Assembly: GCF_900696085.1 (NCBI RefSeq)
Contig: NZ_CAADFC020000004.1
Coordinates: forward strand, 1 to 64,000
From: Bradyrhizobium ivorense
Lineage (GTDB): Bacteria > Pseudomonadota > Alphaproteobacteria > Rhizobiales > Xanthobacteraceae
Length of the DNA: 64,000 bases
Direction: 5' to 3'
Shown here: in pieces, positions 53,125 to 62,835 of the stretch
Layout of the letters: each line of letters opens with the position of its first letter
Numbering within the stretch: position 1 is the first letter of the stretch
Notes under the pieces: generated by a model
Seen by the model: the letters and a program-made list of their open reading frames with translations, nothing else
Told to the model about the DNA's origin: nothing
Databases searched by the model: none
Made by a program: the position numbers and the translations under genes

Positions 53125-54356
53125 GCGGCCTTGTCGTCATCGGTGCATCCTACGCCGGCATCCAGGCGGCGCTCGCGGCGCGCGATGCCGGTTATGCCGA
53201 GCCGGTGACCGTGGTCGCTGATGAGACGTCGCTGCCATATCAGCGGCCGCCGCTGTCGAAGGAATTTCTGCTTGATCAGGCCAGCGCAGAAAACCTGGTG
53301 CTGCGCGATGAGGCCTTCTTTGCGAGCAAGCGGATCGAGCTGCTGCTGGGGCACCGCGTCGTCGCAATCGATCGCCATGCAGGACGGCTGGCGCTAGCTG
53401 ACGGCTCGGTGCTGGACTTCGATAGGCTGGTCATCGCCACCGGCTCGCGGGCGCGGCGGATATGTGTCAGCGGGGCAGAGCTCGACGGCGTCTGCTATCT
53501 CCGATCGATCGCAGATGCCGTCGAGCTCAAGGCGCGGCTCGGGCGAGCGAACGAGATCGTGATCATCGGCGGTGGCTTCATCGGGCTCGAGGTGGCTTCA
53601 TCGGCGGTGAAGCTCGGCAAGCAGGTGACGGTGATCGAGGCCGCGCCCCGGTTGCTGGAGCGGGCGGTGTCCCCGGGGATCTCGCGCTTCCTGCTCGATG
53701 TGCACGCCCGCGCGGGCGTCACAGTTCGGCTTGGCGCAGCCATTTCCGCTATAATCGGTGACCGTGGACGCGTTGCGGCAGTCGAACTGAACAGCGGCAT
53801 CCGCCTCGACGCCGATCTTGTCGTCGTCGGCATTGGCGGAATTGCAAACGATGAACTCGCGAGCGCTGCCGGGCTCACTTGCACCAATGGAATCGTGGTG
53901 GACGAGCACGGTCGAACTGCACGCGCGGACATCTATGCCGCCGGCGACTGCGCCAATCACTACAGCCGGTTTGCCGAGGGCTGGATCAGGCTGGAGTCGG
54001 TTCAGCATGCCGAGGACCAAGGCAGGGCCGCAGGCCTTGCGATCGCGGATCGCCATGAGCCTTACGACAGCGTGCGGCGGTTCTGGTCGGACCAGCATGA
54101 CGTCAAGCTGCAGATCGTCGGGCACGCCGGGCGCCGTGGCCGAACGGTGATCCGTGGCTCGATCGAAGCGGGCAGGTTTTCCGTGTTCAGCTACCGGCAA
54201 GAAAGGCTGGTCGCGGTCGACAGCATCAATAATTCGGCCGATCAGATGGTGTCGCGGCGCCTGATCGCCGCGGGCATTTCGCCGACGCCGGGGCAGGTGG
54301 AAGACAGCTCGTTCGATCTCAGGTCGCTGCTGAAATCGGCCAAGGCGGTGGCGTAA
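53121..54356 (+). CDS. FAD-dependent ferredoxin reductase
   Basis: The 411-residue flavoprotein has an N-terminal FAD motif VVIGASYAGIQAALAAR, an NAD-binding motif VIIGGGFIGLEVASSA (about 147-162), and the second FAD motif IYAAGDCAN. The C-terminal domain is of the reductase type seen with three-component oxygenases (BphA4/TodA-like). It takes electrons from NAD(P)H for the Rieske ferredoxin upstream. The 3' end is convergent with the MarR gene, 8 bp away. Confidence 0.9.
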   Translation: MSGLVVIGASYAGIQAALAARDAGYAEPVTVVADETSLPYQRPPLSKEFLLDQASAENLVLRDEAFFASKRIELLLGHRVVAIDRHAGRLALADGSVLDFDRLVIATGSRARRICVSGAELDGVCYLRSIADAVELKARLGRANEIVIIGGGFIGLEVASSAVKLGKQVTVIEAAPRLLERAVSPGISRFLLDVHARAGVTVRLGAAISAIIGDRGRVAAVELNSGIRLDADLVVVGIGGIANDELASAAGLTCTNGIVVDEHGRTARADIYAAGDCANHYSRFAEGWIRLESVQHAEDQGRAAGLAIADRHEPYDSVRRFWSDQHDVKLQIVGHAGRRGRTVIRGSIEAGRFSVFSYRQERLVAVDSINNSADQMVSRRLIAAGISPTPGQVEDSSFDLRSLLKSAKAVA

Positions 54357-54364
54357 CGTCGCCG

Positions 54365-54955
54365 TTAATCTGCCGCCGCGAGCCGGCCCGACCTCTTCGC
54401 CTTTACGGTTCTGACGGCGAGCAGCTTGCGCAGGCAGCGATCGAGCATCGCGATCTCGGCCTTGGTGAGGCCGCTCGCCTCGGTGACGCCTTCAACGACC
54501 CGCGCGACCTCGGCAATGCCGCGATCGGCGGTTGCAAGACCTTTTGCCGTGAGGCGGACCAGCTCGGAGCGGCCGTCATCGCTGGCTGAGACGCGAAGCA
54601 CGAAGCCACCTTCCTGCAGCCGCGCCACCCGCTTGGTCATGGCGCCCGACGTGACGAGCAGGGCGCGGAACAGGTCGGTCGGCCGCAGCTCGTATGGCTT
54701 TCCCGAGCGCCGCAGCGCCAGCAGCACATAGAGCTCGCCGGTCTGCAGGCCGACCGCCTTCGAGATCTCCTGCAGGCGCATCTCGTGAAGCTGATTGACG
54801 CGCTCCAGCCGCAGCAGGGTGCAGGCGGCGGCGAGATCGAGATCGGGACGCTGCTCCAGCCAGGCGGCCTCGATGTCGTCGTAAAGCGTACTGTCGGGCG
54901 CTGCCGGCTGCTTGATCGCAGGTTCTGCGCGGCGTGATGCGCTGCTCTTCTTCAT
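54365..54955 (-). CDS. MarR-family transcriptional regulator
   Basis: The 196-residue regulator has a winged-helix core (about 85-150; ELRPTDLFRALLVTSGAMTKRVARLQEGGFVLRV in short segments, then SDDGRSELVRLTAKG, the wing). Helices on both sides form the dimer interface. MarR proteins release their palindromic sites on binding aromatic acids. It lies between the reductase gene and the divergent binding-protein gene; TTCCTAGGAA-centred sites occur in both promoter regions of this cluster, so it is the likely repressor. Confidence 0.87.
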   Translation of the reverse strand: MKKSSASRRAEPAIKQPAAPDSTLYDDIEAAWLEQRPDLDLAAACTLLRLERVNQLHEMRLQEISKAVGLQTGELYVLLALRRSGKPYELRPTDLFRALLVTSGAMTKRVARLQEGGFVLRVSASDDGRSELVRLTAKGLATADRGIAEVARVVEGVTEASGLTKAEIAMLDRCLRKLLAVRTVKAKRSGRLAAAD

Positions 54956-55115
54956 TCCGTCCCGTCCCCTTCGCCCGGTGCCAACGGCGCCGGCATGATG
55001 CGTCGGGGCAATCTAACACTGCCGATTTCAGGTGTCGCCCCGCAAGTTTCTGGTATCTCTCCAGTTGCCGTGGCAGGCGCCGACCAAGCGGCCATTTGTC
55101 GCCCAGCGTTCGGGG

Positions 55116-55144
55116 TTGACAATTATCTTCCTAGGAAGAATAAT
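55116..55144 (+). promoter_or_regulatory. Promoter with embedded MarR-type operator
   Basis: TTGACA (55116-55121) and AATAAT (55139-55144) are 17 bp apart, and the palindrome TCTTCCTAGGAAGA (55126-55139) fills the spacer. Binding there would block RNA polymerase. The core TTCCTAGGAA is the same as at 51418-51429 upstream of the oxygenase gene. Confidence 0.7.
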
Positions 55145-55173
55145 CCAGGTAAGAGAACACGGGAGAGGGACGC

Positions 55174-56358
55174 ATGCGAGGGTTTCGCGCGGTAGCTTTG
55201 TTGGCAGCTTTACTGGCTGCGTCCGGTTCGGCCATGGCGGCCGAGCCGGAACTGATCCTCGGCCAGACCATGCCCTATAGCGGCCCGGCGTCAGCGCTCA
55301 GTGCCGTCGGCAAGGTGCAGACCCGCTATTTCCAGATGATCAACGATCGCGGCGGCATCAACGGCCGCAAGATCAGGCTGATCTCGCTCGACGATGGCTA
55401 TAGTCCGCCGAAGGCAGTGGAGCAGACCCGCCGGCTGATCGAGAATGACGAGGCGGTGGCGATCTTCGGCAGCATGGGGACGGCCCAGAACGCGGCGGTG
55501 CAGAAATATCTCAACAGCAAGAAGATCCCGCAACTGTTCGTCTTCGCGGCCAGCGATCGTTTTGCCGATCCGAAGACCAGCCCGTACACCATCGCGGGAA
55601 TGACGCTGTTCAGCACCGAGGCCGAAATCTACGCGCGGCTGGTTGCCGAGCATACGCCCGGATCACGCGTCGCCGTGCTGTACCAGAACGACGATTACGG
55701 CCGCGAATATCTCCGCAGCTTCAAGGCCGAACTGGCGCGGCGCGACCCCAAGGCCGAGATCGTCGCCACCGCGCCCTACGAGGTGACGTCGCCGACCGTC
55801 GATTCACAGGTGGTCTCGCTGGCGAGCAGCAACGCCAACGTCTTTCTCAACGCCTCGACGGGCAAGTTCACCTCGCAGGCGATCCGCAAGGCCGGCGAGC
55901 TCGGCTGGCGTGCGCAGCAGCTGCTGCCGATCGGCAGCAATTTTGTGCCGACGATCCTGAAGCCGGCCGGGCTCGAGAACGCCAGGGGCGCGATCTCGGC
56001 GACGCCGACCAAGACGGTGGGCGACCCCGAATGGGCCAACGATCCCGCGTATCTGGAGTGGCTGGCGTTCATGAAGAAGTACTATCCGGAAGGCGACATC
56101 GAGGATCAGCTCAACTTCACCGGCTGGAACATCGCCGTGCTGATGACCAAGGTGATCGAGGCCTGCGGCGACGATGTTTCGCGGCAGAACATCATGAAGC
56201 ACGCCACGGCGCTGAAGAACGTTGCGCTGCCCGGCTTGATTCCCGGCATCACGGTCAACACCAGCCCGGACGATTACCGCCTGATCACCTCGCTCCGACC
56301 GCAGCGCTTCGATGGCGAGCGCTGGGTGCCGATATCGGGGACGATGGCCGCGAGATAA
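55174..56358 (+). CDS. LivK-type ABC substrate-binding protein, aromatic-acid cluster
   Basis: The 394-residue protein has a signal peptide (MRGFRAVALLAALLAASGSAMA) and a type I binding fold (LILGQTMPYSGPASALSAVGK, GGINGRKIRLISLDDGYSP, VAVLYQNDDYGREYL). Such proteins serve branched-chain amino acid or aromatic-acid importers. No permease or ATPase genes lie next to it, so it must use those of another locus. The MarR-type operator in its promoter ties it to the Rieske oxygenase cluster, whose substrate it may capture. Confidence 0.85.
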   Translation: MRGFRAVALLAALLAASGSAMAAEPELILGQTMPYSGPASALSAVGKVQTRYFQMINDRGGINGRKIRLISLDDGYSPPKAVEQTRRLIENDEAVAIFGSMGTAQNAAVQKYLNSKKIPQLFVFAASDRFADPKTSPYTIAGMTLFSTEAEIYARLVAEHTPGSRVAVLYQNDDYGREYLRSFKAELARRDPKAEIVATAPYEVTSPTVDSQVVSLASSNANVFLNASTGKFTSQAIRKAGELGWRAQQLLPIGSNFVPTILKPAGLENARGAISATPTKTVGDPEWANDPAYLEWLAFMKKYYPEGDIEDQLNFTGWNIAVLMTKVIEACGDDVSRQNIMKHATALKNVALPGLIPGITVNTSPDDYRLITSLRPQRFDGERWVPISGTMAAR

Positions 56359-56363
56359 AGGGC

Positions 56364-57341
56364 TCAGCCTCCGCGCCTGAGCTCTTCGGTGGCGCGCCGC
56401 AGCACCTCGTGCAGCCATTCATGCGACGGCTCGCCCGCGACCCGTTCGTGCCACAGCAGCCGGACCTCGACGGGTGTCGTGGTGTAGGGCAGCTCGCAGG
56501 TCGTGATCGCATGCGTCTGCTCCAGCGCGCGCGCCAGCGGCCGCGGGACGATCGCCGCCAGCTCGGACTCCACCAGCAGCGCGGGCAGGGCCAGGAAATG
56601 CGGCAGCGAGACCGCGATCCGCGGTGGCCGCTCGCTCTCGGACAGCGCCCGCTCCAGCGCCGCGCGATCATACATCTCCGAGCGCCGGGCGAGTCCACGC
56701 TCGGAGATGAAGCCCCCGATCGCGCCCTCCTGTTCGCCGCCGAACGAGACGACGACCAGCGGCAGGGTGGCGAGCTTCGCCTTATCGAGTCGGCCAAGCT
56801 TGCGCTTGCGGCCGACGATCAGCACGTCGTCATATTCGAACAGCAGCGCGGTGCGGAAGCGGCTCGGCGGCGTCGAGAACACGCCGATCGCGACATCGAT
56901 GCGGCCGAGGTCGATCTGCTCGGCAAGATCGATCCGCGTCACCGGCTTGATGGTCAGGTCGATCGCCGGCGCCTCCCGGCTCAGGATCTTCAGCAGCGGC
57001 GGCGCCAGCACCATCGTCGTAAAATCGTTGGCCGCCAGCGTGAACGGCTTGGTGGAGGCCGCCGGAGAGAAGGTCGGCAATTCGACCGCCGCCTCGAGCG
57101 CGCGCAGCGCCGCTCGCACCTGCGGGGCCATGGTCAATGCGCGCGCGGTCGGCTGCATGCCGGTGGCGGTGCGGACGAACAAATCGTCGTCGAGCATCTC
57201 ACGCAGCCGCGCAAGGCAGTGGCTGACCGCGGACTGGCTCAGTGCGACCTTCTGGCTCGCCCGCAGCACGCTGCGCTCCTCCATCACGGCGTCGAACACT
57301 TTCAGAAGGTTGAGGTCCAATGTCTTGAAGGAAACCGACAC
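56364..57341 (-). CDS. LysR-family transcriptional regulator (PnbR-like by context)
   Basis: The 325-residue regulator has a LysR winged helix (about 8-66; LDLNLLKVFDAVMEERSVLR and LSQSAVSHCLARLREMLDD) and a two-lobe effector domain (about 95-300) of the NodD/NahR/PnbR type. It is divergent from the binding protein, nitroreductase and lyase genes, so it probably activates them in response to a nitroaromatic acid. A small symmetric ATCGC-T-GCGAT (57380-57390) lies near its start; I do not claim it as a binding site. Confidence 0.87.
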   Translation of the reverse strand: MSVSFKTLDLNLLKVFDAVMEERSVLRASQKVALSQSAVSHCLARLREMLDDDLFVRTATGMQPTARALTMAPQVRAALRALEAAVELPTFSPAASTKPFTLAANDFTTMVLAPPLLKILSREAPAIDLTIKPVTRIDLAEQIDLGRIDVAIGVFSTPPSRFRTALLFEYDDVLIVGRKRKLGRLDKAKLATLPLVVVSFGGEQEGAIGGFISERGLARRSEMYDRAALERALSESERPPRIAVSLPHFLALPALLVESELAAIVPRPLARALEQTHAITTCELPYTTTPVEVRLLWHERVAGEPSHEWLHEVLRRATEELRRGG

Positions 57342-57553
57342 AATGAGAGCCCCGTCGAGGCGGATCGAACGCCCTGCAAATCGCTGCGATCACGAGCAGT
57401 TAAGGCCAGACGGACGGTGGATGCAACCGGCCGGCGAGCCGCTGCCGCCGCTCGCGATCTGAAGGCGGTTCAGGATCAGTCTGCAAGACTTTCACTTCCG
57501 TTCCGCGGCATTCCGGCGATGATTGCCGCCACCGGGTTGGGAGGAGAGAGACT

Positions 57554-58783
57554 ATGAAAGCCTGGATGAGGTCGGCCCGAAAGGCCACCTGCAAGTCGCT
57601 TGGACTGGCGCTGACGCTGGTGGCGGCTGCGACATCGGCCGTCGCGCAGAACGGTCCCGTCAAGCTCGGGGTCCTGACCGACATGTCGTCGCTCTACGCG
57701 GACAATGGCGGCCAGGGCTCGGTCGTCGCGGCGCAGATGGCGGTGGATGATTTCAAGGGCAGGGTGCTCGGCCGCGAGATCCAAATCGTCGCGGGAGATC
57801 ACCAGAACAAGGCGGACATCGGCTCCGTGATCGCGCGGCGCTGGCTGGAAAACGAGAACGTCGAGGCCATTCTCGACGTGCCGAATTCCGCGGTTGCGCT
57901 GGCGGTGCAGGGCATCACGCGCGACAAGAAGAAGCTGTTTCTCGCCACCGGGGCGGCCACCTCCCGCCTGACCGGCGACGAGTGCTCGCCGACCGGGATC
58001 CACTGGACCTACGACACCTATGCGCTGTCGCAAGGCGCGACCAAGGCGATCTCAAAGCTCGGCGCCAAGACCTGGTTTTTTCTGTCGGCCGATTATTCGC
58101 TCGGCGCCCAGCTCGAGGCCGACAGCCGCAAGGTGATCGATGCCACCGGCGGCAAGGTGGTCGGCGCGGTGAAGCATCCGATCAACACGCCGGATTTCTC
58201 GTCGTTCCTGCTGCAGGCGCAGGCCTCCAAGGCCGACGTGATCGCGCTGGCCGACGCCGGCGGCGATTTCATCAACGCGGTGAAGCAGGCCGGCGAATTC
58301 GGCGTGACGCGCGGCCAGAAGCTCGCCGGCCTGATCGTCTTCATCGCCGACATCCACAGTCTCGGGCTGCCGAGCGCGCAGGGCCTGATGCTGAGCTCGG
58401 CCTTCTACTGGGACCTCAACGACGAAACGCGCGCGTGGTCGAAGCGCTTCATCGCGAAGACCGGGAAGGTGCCCACCATGATCCATGCCGGCACCTACGG
58501 CGCGGTGATGCATTATCTGAAGGCGGTCGAGGCCGCCGGTACCCTCGATGGGCCGACCGTTGCCGACAAGATGCGCGAGCTGCCGGTCAACGATTTCATG
58601 ACCCGCAACGGCAAGATCCGGCAGGACGGCCGGCTGGTGCGCGACATGTACCTGTTCCGCGTCAAGTCTCCGGAGCAGTCGAAATACCGGTTCGACTATT
58701 ACGAGCTGCTGGCGACGATTCCCGGCGAGGAAGCCTTCAAGCCGATGGAGGATGGCGGATGCCCATTCTTGAAGAAGTCGTGA
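57554..58783 (+). CDS. LivK-type ABC substrate-binding protein, nitrobenzoate cluster
   Basis: The 409-residue exported protein has an N-terminal signal (about 1-32, ending ATSAVAQ) and a type I binding fold (VKLGVLTDMSSLYADNGGQG, RWLENENVEAILDVPNSAVA, KTWFFLSADYSLGAQLE). Its 3' end overlaps the nitroreductase gene by 25 bp, so uptake and reduction are expressed together. A 4-nitrobenzoate or related aromatic acid ligand is likely from context. Cognate permease and ATPase genes are not in the window. Confidence 0.85.
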   Translation: MKAWMRSARKATCKSLGLALTLVAAATSAVAQNGPVKLGVLTDMSSLYADNGGQGSVVAAQMAVDDFKGRVLGREIQIVAGDHQNKADIGSVIARRWLENENVEAILDVPNSAVALAVQGITRDKKKLFLATGAATSRLTGDECSPTGIHWTYDTYALSQGATKAISKLGAKTWFFLSADYSLGAQLEADSRKVIDATGGKVVGAVKHPINTPDFSSFLLQAQASKADVIALADAGGDFINAVKQAGEFGVTRGQKLAGLIVFIADIHSLGLPSAQGLMLSSAFYWDLNDETRAWSKRFIAKTGKVPTMIHAGTYGAVMHYLKAVEAAGTLDGPTVADKMRELPVNDFMTRNGKIRQDGRLVRDMYLFRVKSPEQSKYRFDYYELLATIPGEEAFKPMEDGGCPFLKKS

Positions 58784-59496
58784 ACGATCGCGGCGCGGAG
58801 CGCGATGTTGCACGCACGCCGATCGACGAGGTGATCGCCGGCCGCCTGTCGTGCCGTCAGTTCTCCGGCCGTCCCGTGTCGCGATCGACCATCGAGCAGA
58901 TCCTGCGCGTCGCGCGGTACGCGCCGAGCGGCGCCAACATCCAGCCCTGGCACGTCTACGTGCTGGCGGGCGCGGCCAAGACCGAGGTGTCCGCTGCCCT
59001 GCTGCAGGCGTATGAGCGGGAGGCGAGCGAGCACGTTTCCGAGTATCAATACTACGCCAGCGACTTCCCCGAGCCGTATCTTGGCCGCCGCCAGGAGTTC
59101 GGGCGGTTGTTCTATGGCTCGCTCGGGATTGCGCAAAGCGACGCTGCGGCGCGGAGCAGGCAGACCGCGAAGAACTTTGCGTTCTTCGATGCGCCGCTCG
59201 GATTGATCGTCACCATCGATCGCCGGCTGGCGGTGGGAAGCTGGCTCGATCTCGGCATGTTCATCCAGACCGTGATGCTGGCGGCGGTGGGCCGCGGCTT
59301 GCAATCCTGTCCGCAGGAGACGCTCGCCAAGTATCACCGCGTCCTGCGTCCGATGCTGTCGATCCCCGCGGAGCAGATGGTGGCCTGCGGCATCTCGATG
59401 GGGCACCCCAGTGAGCCGGGGCGAGAGCGCTTGATGCCGCGCGCAGATGTGGAGGAATTCGCGTCCTTCAAGGGTTTCGAAGATCAGGCCGGATAA
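58759..59496 (+). CDS. pnbA: Nitroreductase-family protein, PnbA-like 4-nitrobenzoate reductase
   Basis: The 245-residue FMN flavoprotein has the nitroreductase motifs RLSCRQFSGRPVSRSTIEQI and ARYAPSGANIQPWHVYVLAG. The later FMN-binding segment is MLAAVGRGLQSCPQETL. With the lyase gene next to it, the expected reaction is stepwise reduction of the nitro group of 4-nitrobenzoate to hydroxylamine with NADPH. ATG 58759 lies inside the end of the upstream gene; the gene for the lyase follows after 12 bp. The symbol rests on context with PnbB. Confidence 0.8.
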   Translation: MPILEEVVNDRGAERDVARTPIDEVIAGRLSCRQFSGRPVSRSTIEQILRVARYAPSGANIQPWHVYVLAGAAKTEVSAALLQAYEREASEHVSEYQYYASDFPEPYLGRRQEFGRLFYGSLGIAQSDAAARSRQTAKNFAFFDAPLGLIVTIDRRLAVGSWLDLGMFIQTVMLAAVGRGLQSCPQETLAKYHRVLRPMLSIPAEQMVACGISMGHPSEPGRERLMPRADVEEFASFKGFEDQAG

Positions 59497-59508
59497 TAGG
59501 AGAAAACC

Positions 59509-60048
59509 ATGGGAAGCCGGGAACAGCTTATCGAGCGCAGCATTCCGTTTCTGCGCGAAGTCAAGGACATGACGCCGGGCGCGACGATGGAGCGATGGCT
59601 CAACGAGACGTACGGAGAGAATAGTGCGCTCTATCAGGATCTCGCGCGCCTCATCAAGGCCGGGGTCGAGGAAGGCTGGGCAGCGAACCAGGAGGTCGAG
59701 GGCCCGAACTATCGGCGCAGCCGTATCCTCGAGCCGACCGCGGAGACATTCCAGTTCAGCATCACCGCGGTTTACATGAACAGCGCCGATCCGCGCCGCT
59801 TCAAGGACGAGGACGATCACGACGTGCTGCGCGGGCAGTATCACGGCCATCCCTATGGCGAGCTCAATCTCGTCGTTCCCCTCGATGCGGGCGCCGAGTT
59901 GAAGGGACTGCAGGGATGGCAGGGCCCGGGCTGGACCGCGCCGGATCCCGGCAGCCGGCACTATCCCGAGGTCAGGGGCGGCGCGGTGATTGCCCTGTTC
60001 TATCTGCCGGCCGGACGCATCTCGTACGACTTCAAGGCGCCGAACTGA
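59509..60048 (+). CDS. pnbB: 4-Hydroxylaminobenzoate lyase, PnbB-like (DUF4863)
   Basis: The 179-residue protein matches the small PnbB type of hydroxylaminolyase: ERWLNETYGENSALYQDLA, GWAANQEVEGPNYRRSRI, YHGHPYGELNLVVPL, and a C-terminal GAVIALFYLPAGRISYDF. PnbB turns 4-hydroxylaminobenzoate into protocatechuate with release of ammonia. It stands between the nitroreductase and the protocatechuate dioxygenase genes, the exact order of the reactions. Start ATG 59509 follows TAGGAGAAAACC. Confidence 0.85.
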   Translation: MGSREQLIERSIPFLREVKDMTPGATMERWLNETYGENSALYQDLARLIKAGVEEGWAANQEVEGPNYRRSRILEPTAETFQFSITAVYMNSADPRRFKDEDDHDVLRGQYHGHPYGELNLVVPLDAGAELKGLQGWQGPGWTAPDPGSRHYPEVRGGAVIALFYLPAGRISYDFKAPN

Positions 60049-60105
60049 CGCGCAAGCACAGCCCGGTGATGCGGCCGGCGTCACCGGACCGGCGGGAGAA
60101 GGCAC

Positions 60106-60807
60106 ATGACATTGATCTATCCGCTCGCTTCGACCGGCGTGCACCCCGCGCGTCTGTCTCCCGCGTACCGGAGCGCGCTAAAGCGTTCGCCCTCGAGGCC
60201 GCTGATCCCGATCCGCCACACGCTCTCCGAACTCACCGGACCGGTCTATGGTCATGAGACCGTGCGCGAGCACGACAACGACCTCACCATCCAGGCCAAG
60301 GGCGAGCCGCTCGGCGAGCGCATCATCGTGCACGGCCACGTCCTCGACGAGGACGGCCGCGGCGTGCCGAACACGCTGGTCGAGCTGTGGCAGGCCAATG
60401 CCTGCGGCCGCTACGTCCATGTCGTCGACCAGCATCCGGCGCCGCTCGATCCCAACTTTACCGGCGCCGGCCGCACCCAGAGCGATGCCAGCGGCTACTA
60501 CAAGTTCATCACCATCAAGCCCGGCGCCTACCCGTGGGGCAATCACCACAACGCCTGGCGGCCCGCGCACATCCACTTCTCGGTGTTCGGCCATTCCTTC
60601 GTGTCGCGCCTGGTGACGCAGATGTATTTCCCCGGCGACCCGCTGTTTCCGTTCGACCCGATCTTCAACTCGGTGACCGACGAGAAGGCGCGGATGCGGA
60701 TGGTGTCGTCGTTCGATCTCGAGAACACCAAGCCGGAATGGGCGCTGTGCTACCGCTTCGATATCGTGCTGCGCGGGCGTAGCGCCACGCCGATGGAGAC
60801 CAAGTAA
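60106..60807 (+). CDS. pcaH: Protocatechuate 3,4-dioxygenase beta subunit PcaH
   Basis: The 233-residue subunit holds the catalytic iron. The four ligands are Y103 (CGRYVHV), Y142 (GAYPWGN), H155 and H157 (RPAHIHF), with the same spacings as Y408/Y447/H460/H462 of the Pseudomonas enzyme. It opens the ring of protocatechuate between the hydroxyl groups to give beta-carboxymuconate. It follows pnbB by 57 bp and precedes pcaG by one base. The remaining pca genes are not in the window. Confidence 0.94.
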   Translation: MTLIYPLASTGVHPARLSPAYRSALKRSPSRPLIPIRHTLSELTGPVYGHETVREHDNDLTIQAKGEPLGERIIVHGHVLDEDGRGVPNTLVELWQANACGRYVHVVDQHPAPLDPNFTGAGRTQSDASGYYKFITIKPGAYPWGNHHNAWRPAHIHFSVFGHSFVSRLVTQMYFPGDPLFPFDPIFNSVTDEKARMRMVSSFDLENTKPEWALCYRFDIVLRGRSATPMETK

Positions 60808-60808
60808 C

Positions 60809-61405
<597 letters not shown>

Positions 61406-61416
61406 TCGTGCGCGCC

Positions 61417-62832
61417 TCAGGGCAGCGAAATGACGCGGAGGTTGTTCGTCGTTCCTGCCTGCGCAAAGGGAATGCCGGCGACGACCACCAAGAGATCGCG
61501 GCTCGACGCGAATTCTTCCTCCAGCGCGAACGCAGTCGCGCGCTCGACCATCTCCTCATAGCTGCGGACGTCGTCGGACAGCACGCTATGCGCGCCCCAG
61601 AGCAGACACAGGCGGCGGGAGACCTCCCGGCTCGGCGTGATGGCGAGGATCGGTAGGCTCGGCCGCTTGCGCGCGACGCGGGCCGCAGTCGTTCCACTTG
61701 ACGTGTAGGCCACGATGGCGGCCGCGTGGATCACGGAGGCGAGATCGGCCGCGGCCGTCGCCACGGCATGCGGCGCGGTCTGCTCCTCGTTAGGCTGGGT
61801 CGCGGCAATGATCGAGCGATACATCTTGTGGTGCTCGATACTGCGGATGATGCGATCCATCATCTCGACCGCCTCGCGCGGGTAGCGGCCTGCCGCCGAT
61901 TCCGCCGACAGCATCACTGCATCTGCGCCGTCATAGATCGCGGTCGCGACGTCGGAGGTTTCCGCGCGCGTCGGCGTCGGGGCGCTGATCATGGAATCGA
62001 GCATTTGCGTCGCGACGATCACCGGCTTCACGGCGAGCCGGCAGGCTCGCACCAGCTCCTTCTGGCGGCCGGGCACGTCCTCATGCGGAATTTCGACGCC
62101 AAGATCGCCGCGCGCCACCATGATCGCGTCGGACAACTGGATGATATCGTCGATCCGCTCCAGCGCCGCGGGTTTCTCGATCTTGGTCATCAGGCCGGCG
62201 CGATCGCCGATCAGGCCGCGCGCCTCGATGACGTCGGACGGCTTCTGCACAAAGGACAGCGCGACCCAGTCGACGCCGAGCCTCAACCCGAACTCCAGAT
62301 CGGAGCGGTCCTTGGCGGTGAGCGGCGAAACATCGAGGACCGTCCCCGGCAGGTTGACGCCTTTGTGGTTGGAGATCACGCCGCCGACGATCACCTTGGC
62401 CTCGATGAAATCGCTGCCGAGACTACTGACCCGAACGCGGATCCTGCCGTCATCGATCAGAAGATCGTGGCCGGGCGCCACCGCCGCAAAGATCTCCGGG
62501 TGTGGGAGCGGGATCGCCGAGCGATCGCCATCCGATCCGGACAGCACGAACCGGATCGTCTCGCCGGCTTCGACGGTCAGTTTGCCATCGCGCACCGTGC
62601 CGACGCGGATCTTCGGGCCCTGCAGATCCATCAGGATGCCGATCGGACGGCCGACCTCTTGTTCGAGCGCGCGGATCGCGGCATGAACCTCGGCGTGATG
62701 GCTCTGGGTTCCGTGACTGAAGTTGAGACGGAAAGTATCGACGCCGGCCAGCAGCAGCGCTTTCAGCATCTCGGGTGAATCGCTGGCGGGGCCAACGGTT
62801 GCAACGATCTTGGCTCGTCGATGACGACGCAT
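61417..62832 (-). CDS. pyk: Pyruvate kinase
   Basis: The 471-residue enzyme converts phosphoenolpyruvate and ADP to pyruvate and ATP. It starts RRAKIVATVGPASDS and contains FRLNFSHGTQSHH, ILMDLQGPKIRVG, LTAKDRSDLEFGL, the active-site lysine segment MTKIEKPAALERID, MVARGDLGVEI and ATQMLDSMI. All are typical and complete, and the length is normal. It lies 3 bp downstream of the glycerate kinase gene on the same strand, a frequent ttuD-pyk type pairing. Confidence 0.94.
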   Translation of the reverse strand: MRRHRRAKIVATVGPASDSPEMLKALLLAGVDTFRLNFSHGTQSHHAEVHAAIRALEQEVGRPIGILMDLQGPKIRVGTVRDGKLTVEAGETIRFVLSGSDGDRSAIPLPHPEIFAAVAPGHDLLIDDGRIRVRVSSLGSDFIEAKVIVGGVISNHKGVNLPGTVLDVSPLTAKDRSDLEFGLRLGVDWVALSFVQKPSDVIEARGLIGDRAGLMTKIEKPAALERIDDIIQLSDAIMVARGDLGVEIPHEDVPGRQKELVRACRLAVKPVIVATQMLDSMISAPTPTRAETSDVATAIYDGADAVMLSAESAAGRYPREAVEMMDRIIRSIEHHKMYRSIIAATQPNEEQTAPHAVATAAADLASVIHAAAIVAYTSSGTTAARVARKRPSLPILAITPSREVSRRLCLLWGAHSVLSDDVRSYEEMVERATAFALEEEFASSRDLLVVVAGIPFAQAGTTNNLRVISLP

Positions 62833-62835
62833 GGA

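Noticed and set aside
57380..57390. ATCGCTGCGAT as a LysR-type binding site
   Set aside because: It is symmetric and lies in the divergent region, but it does not show the T-N11-A spacing and could be chance in GC-rich DNA.
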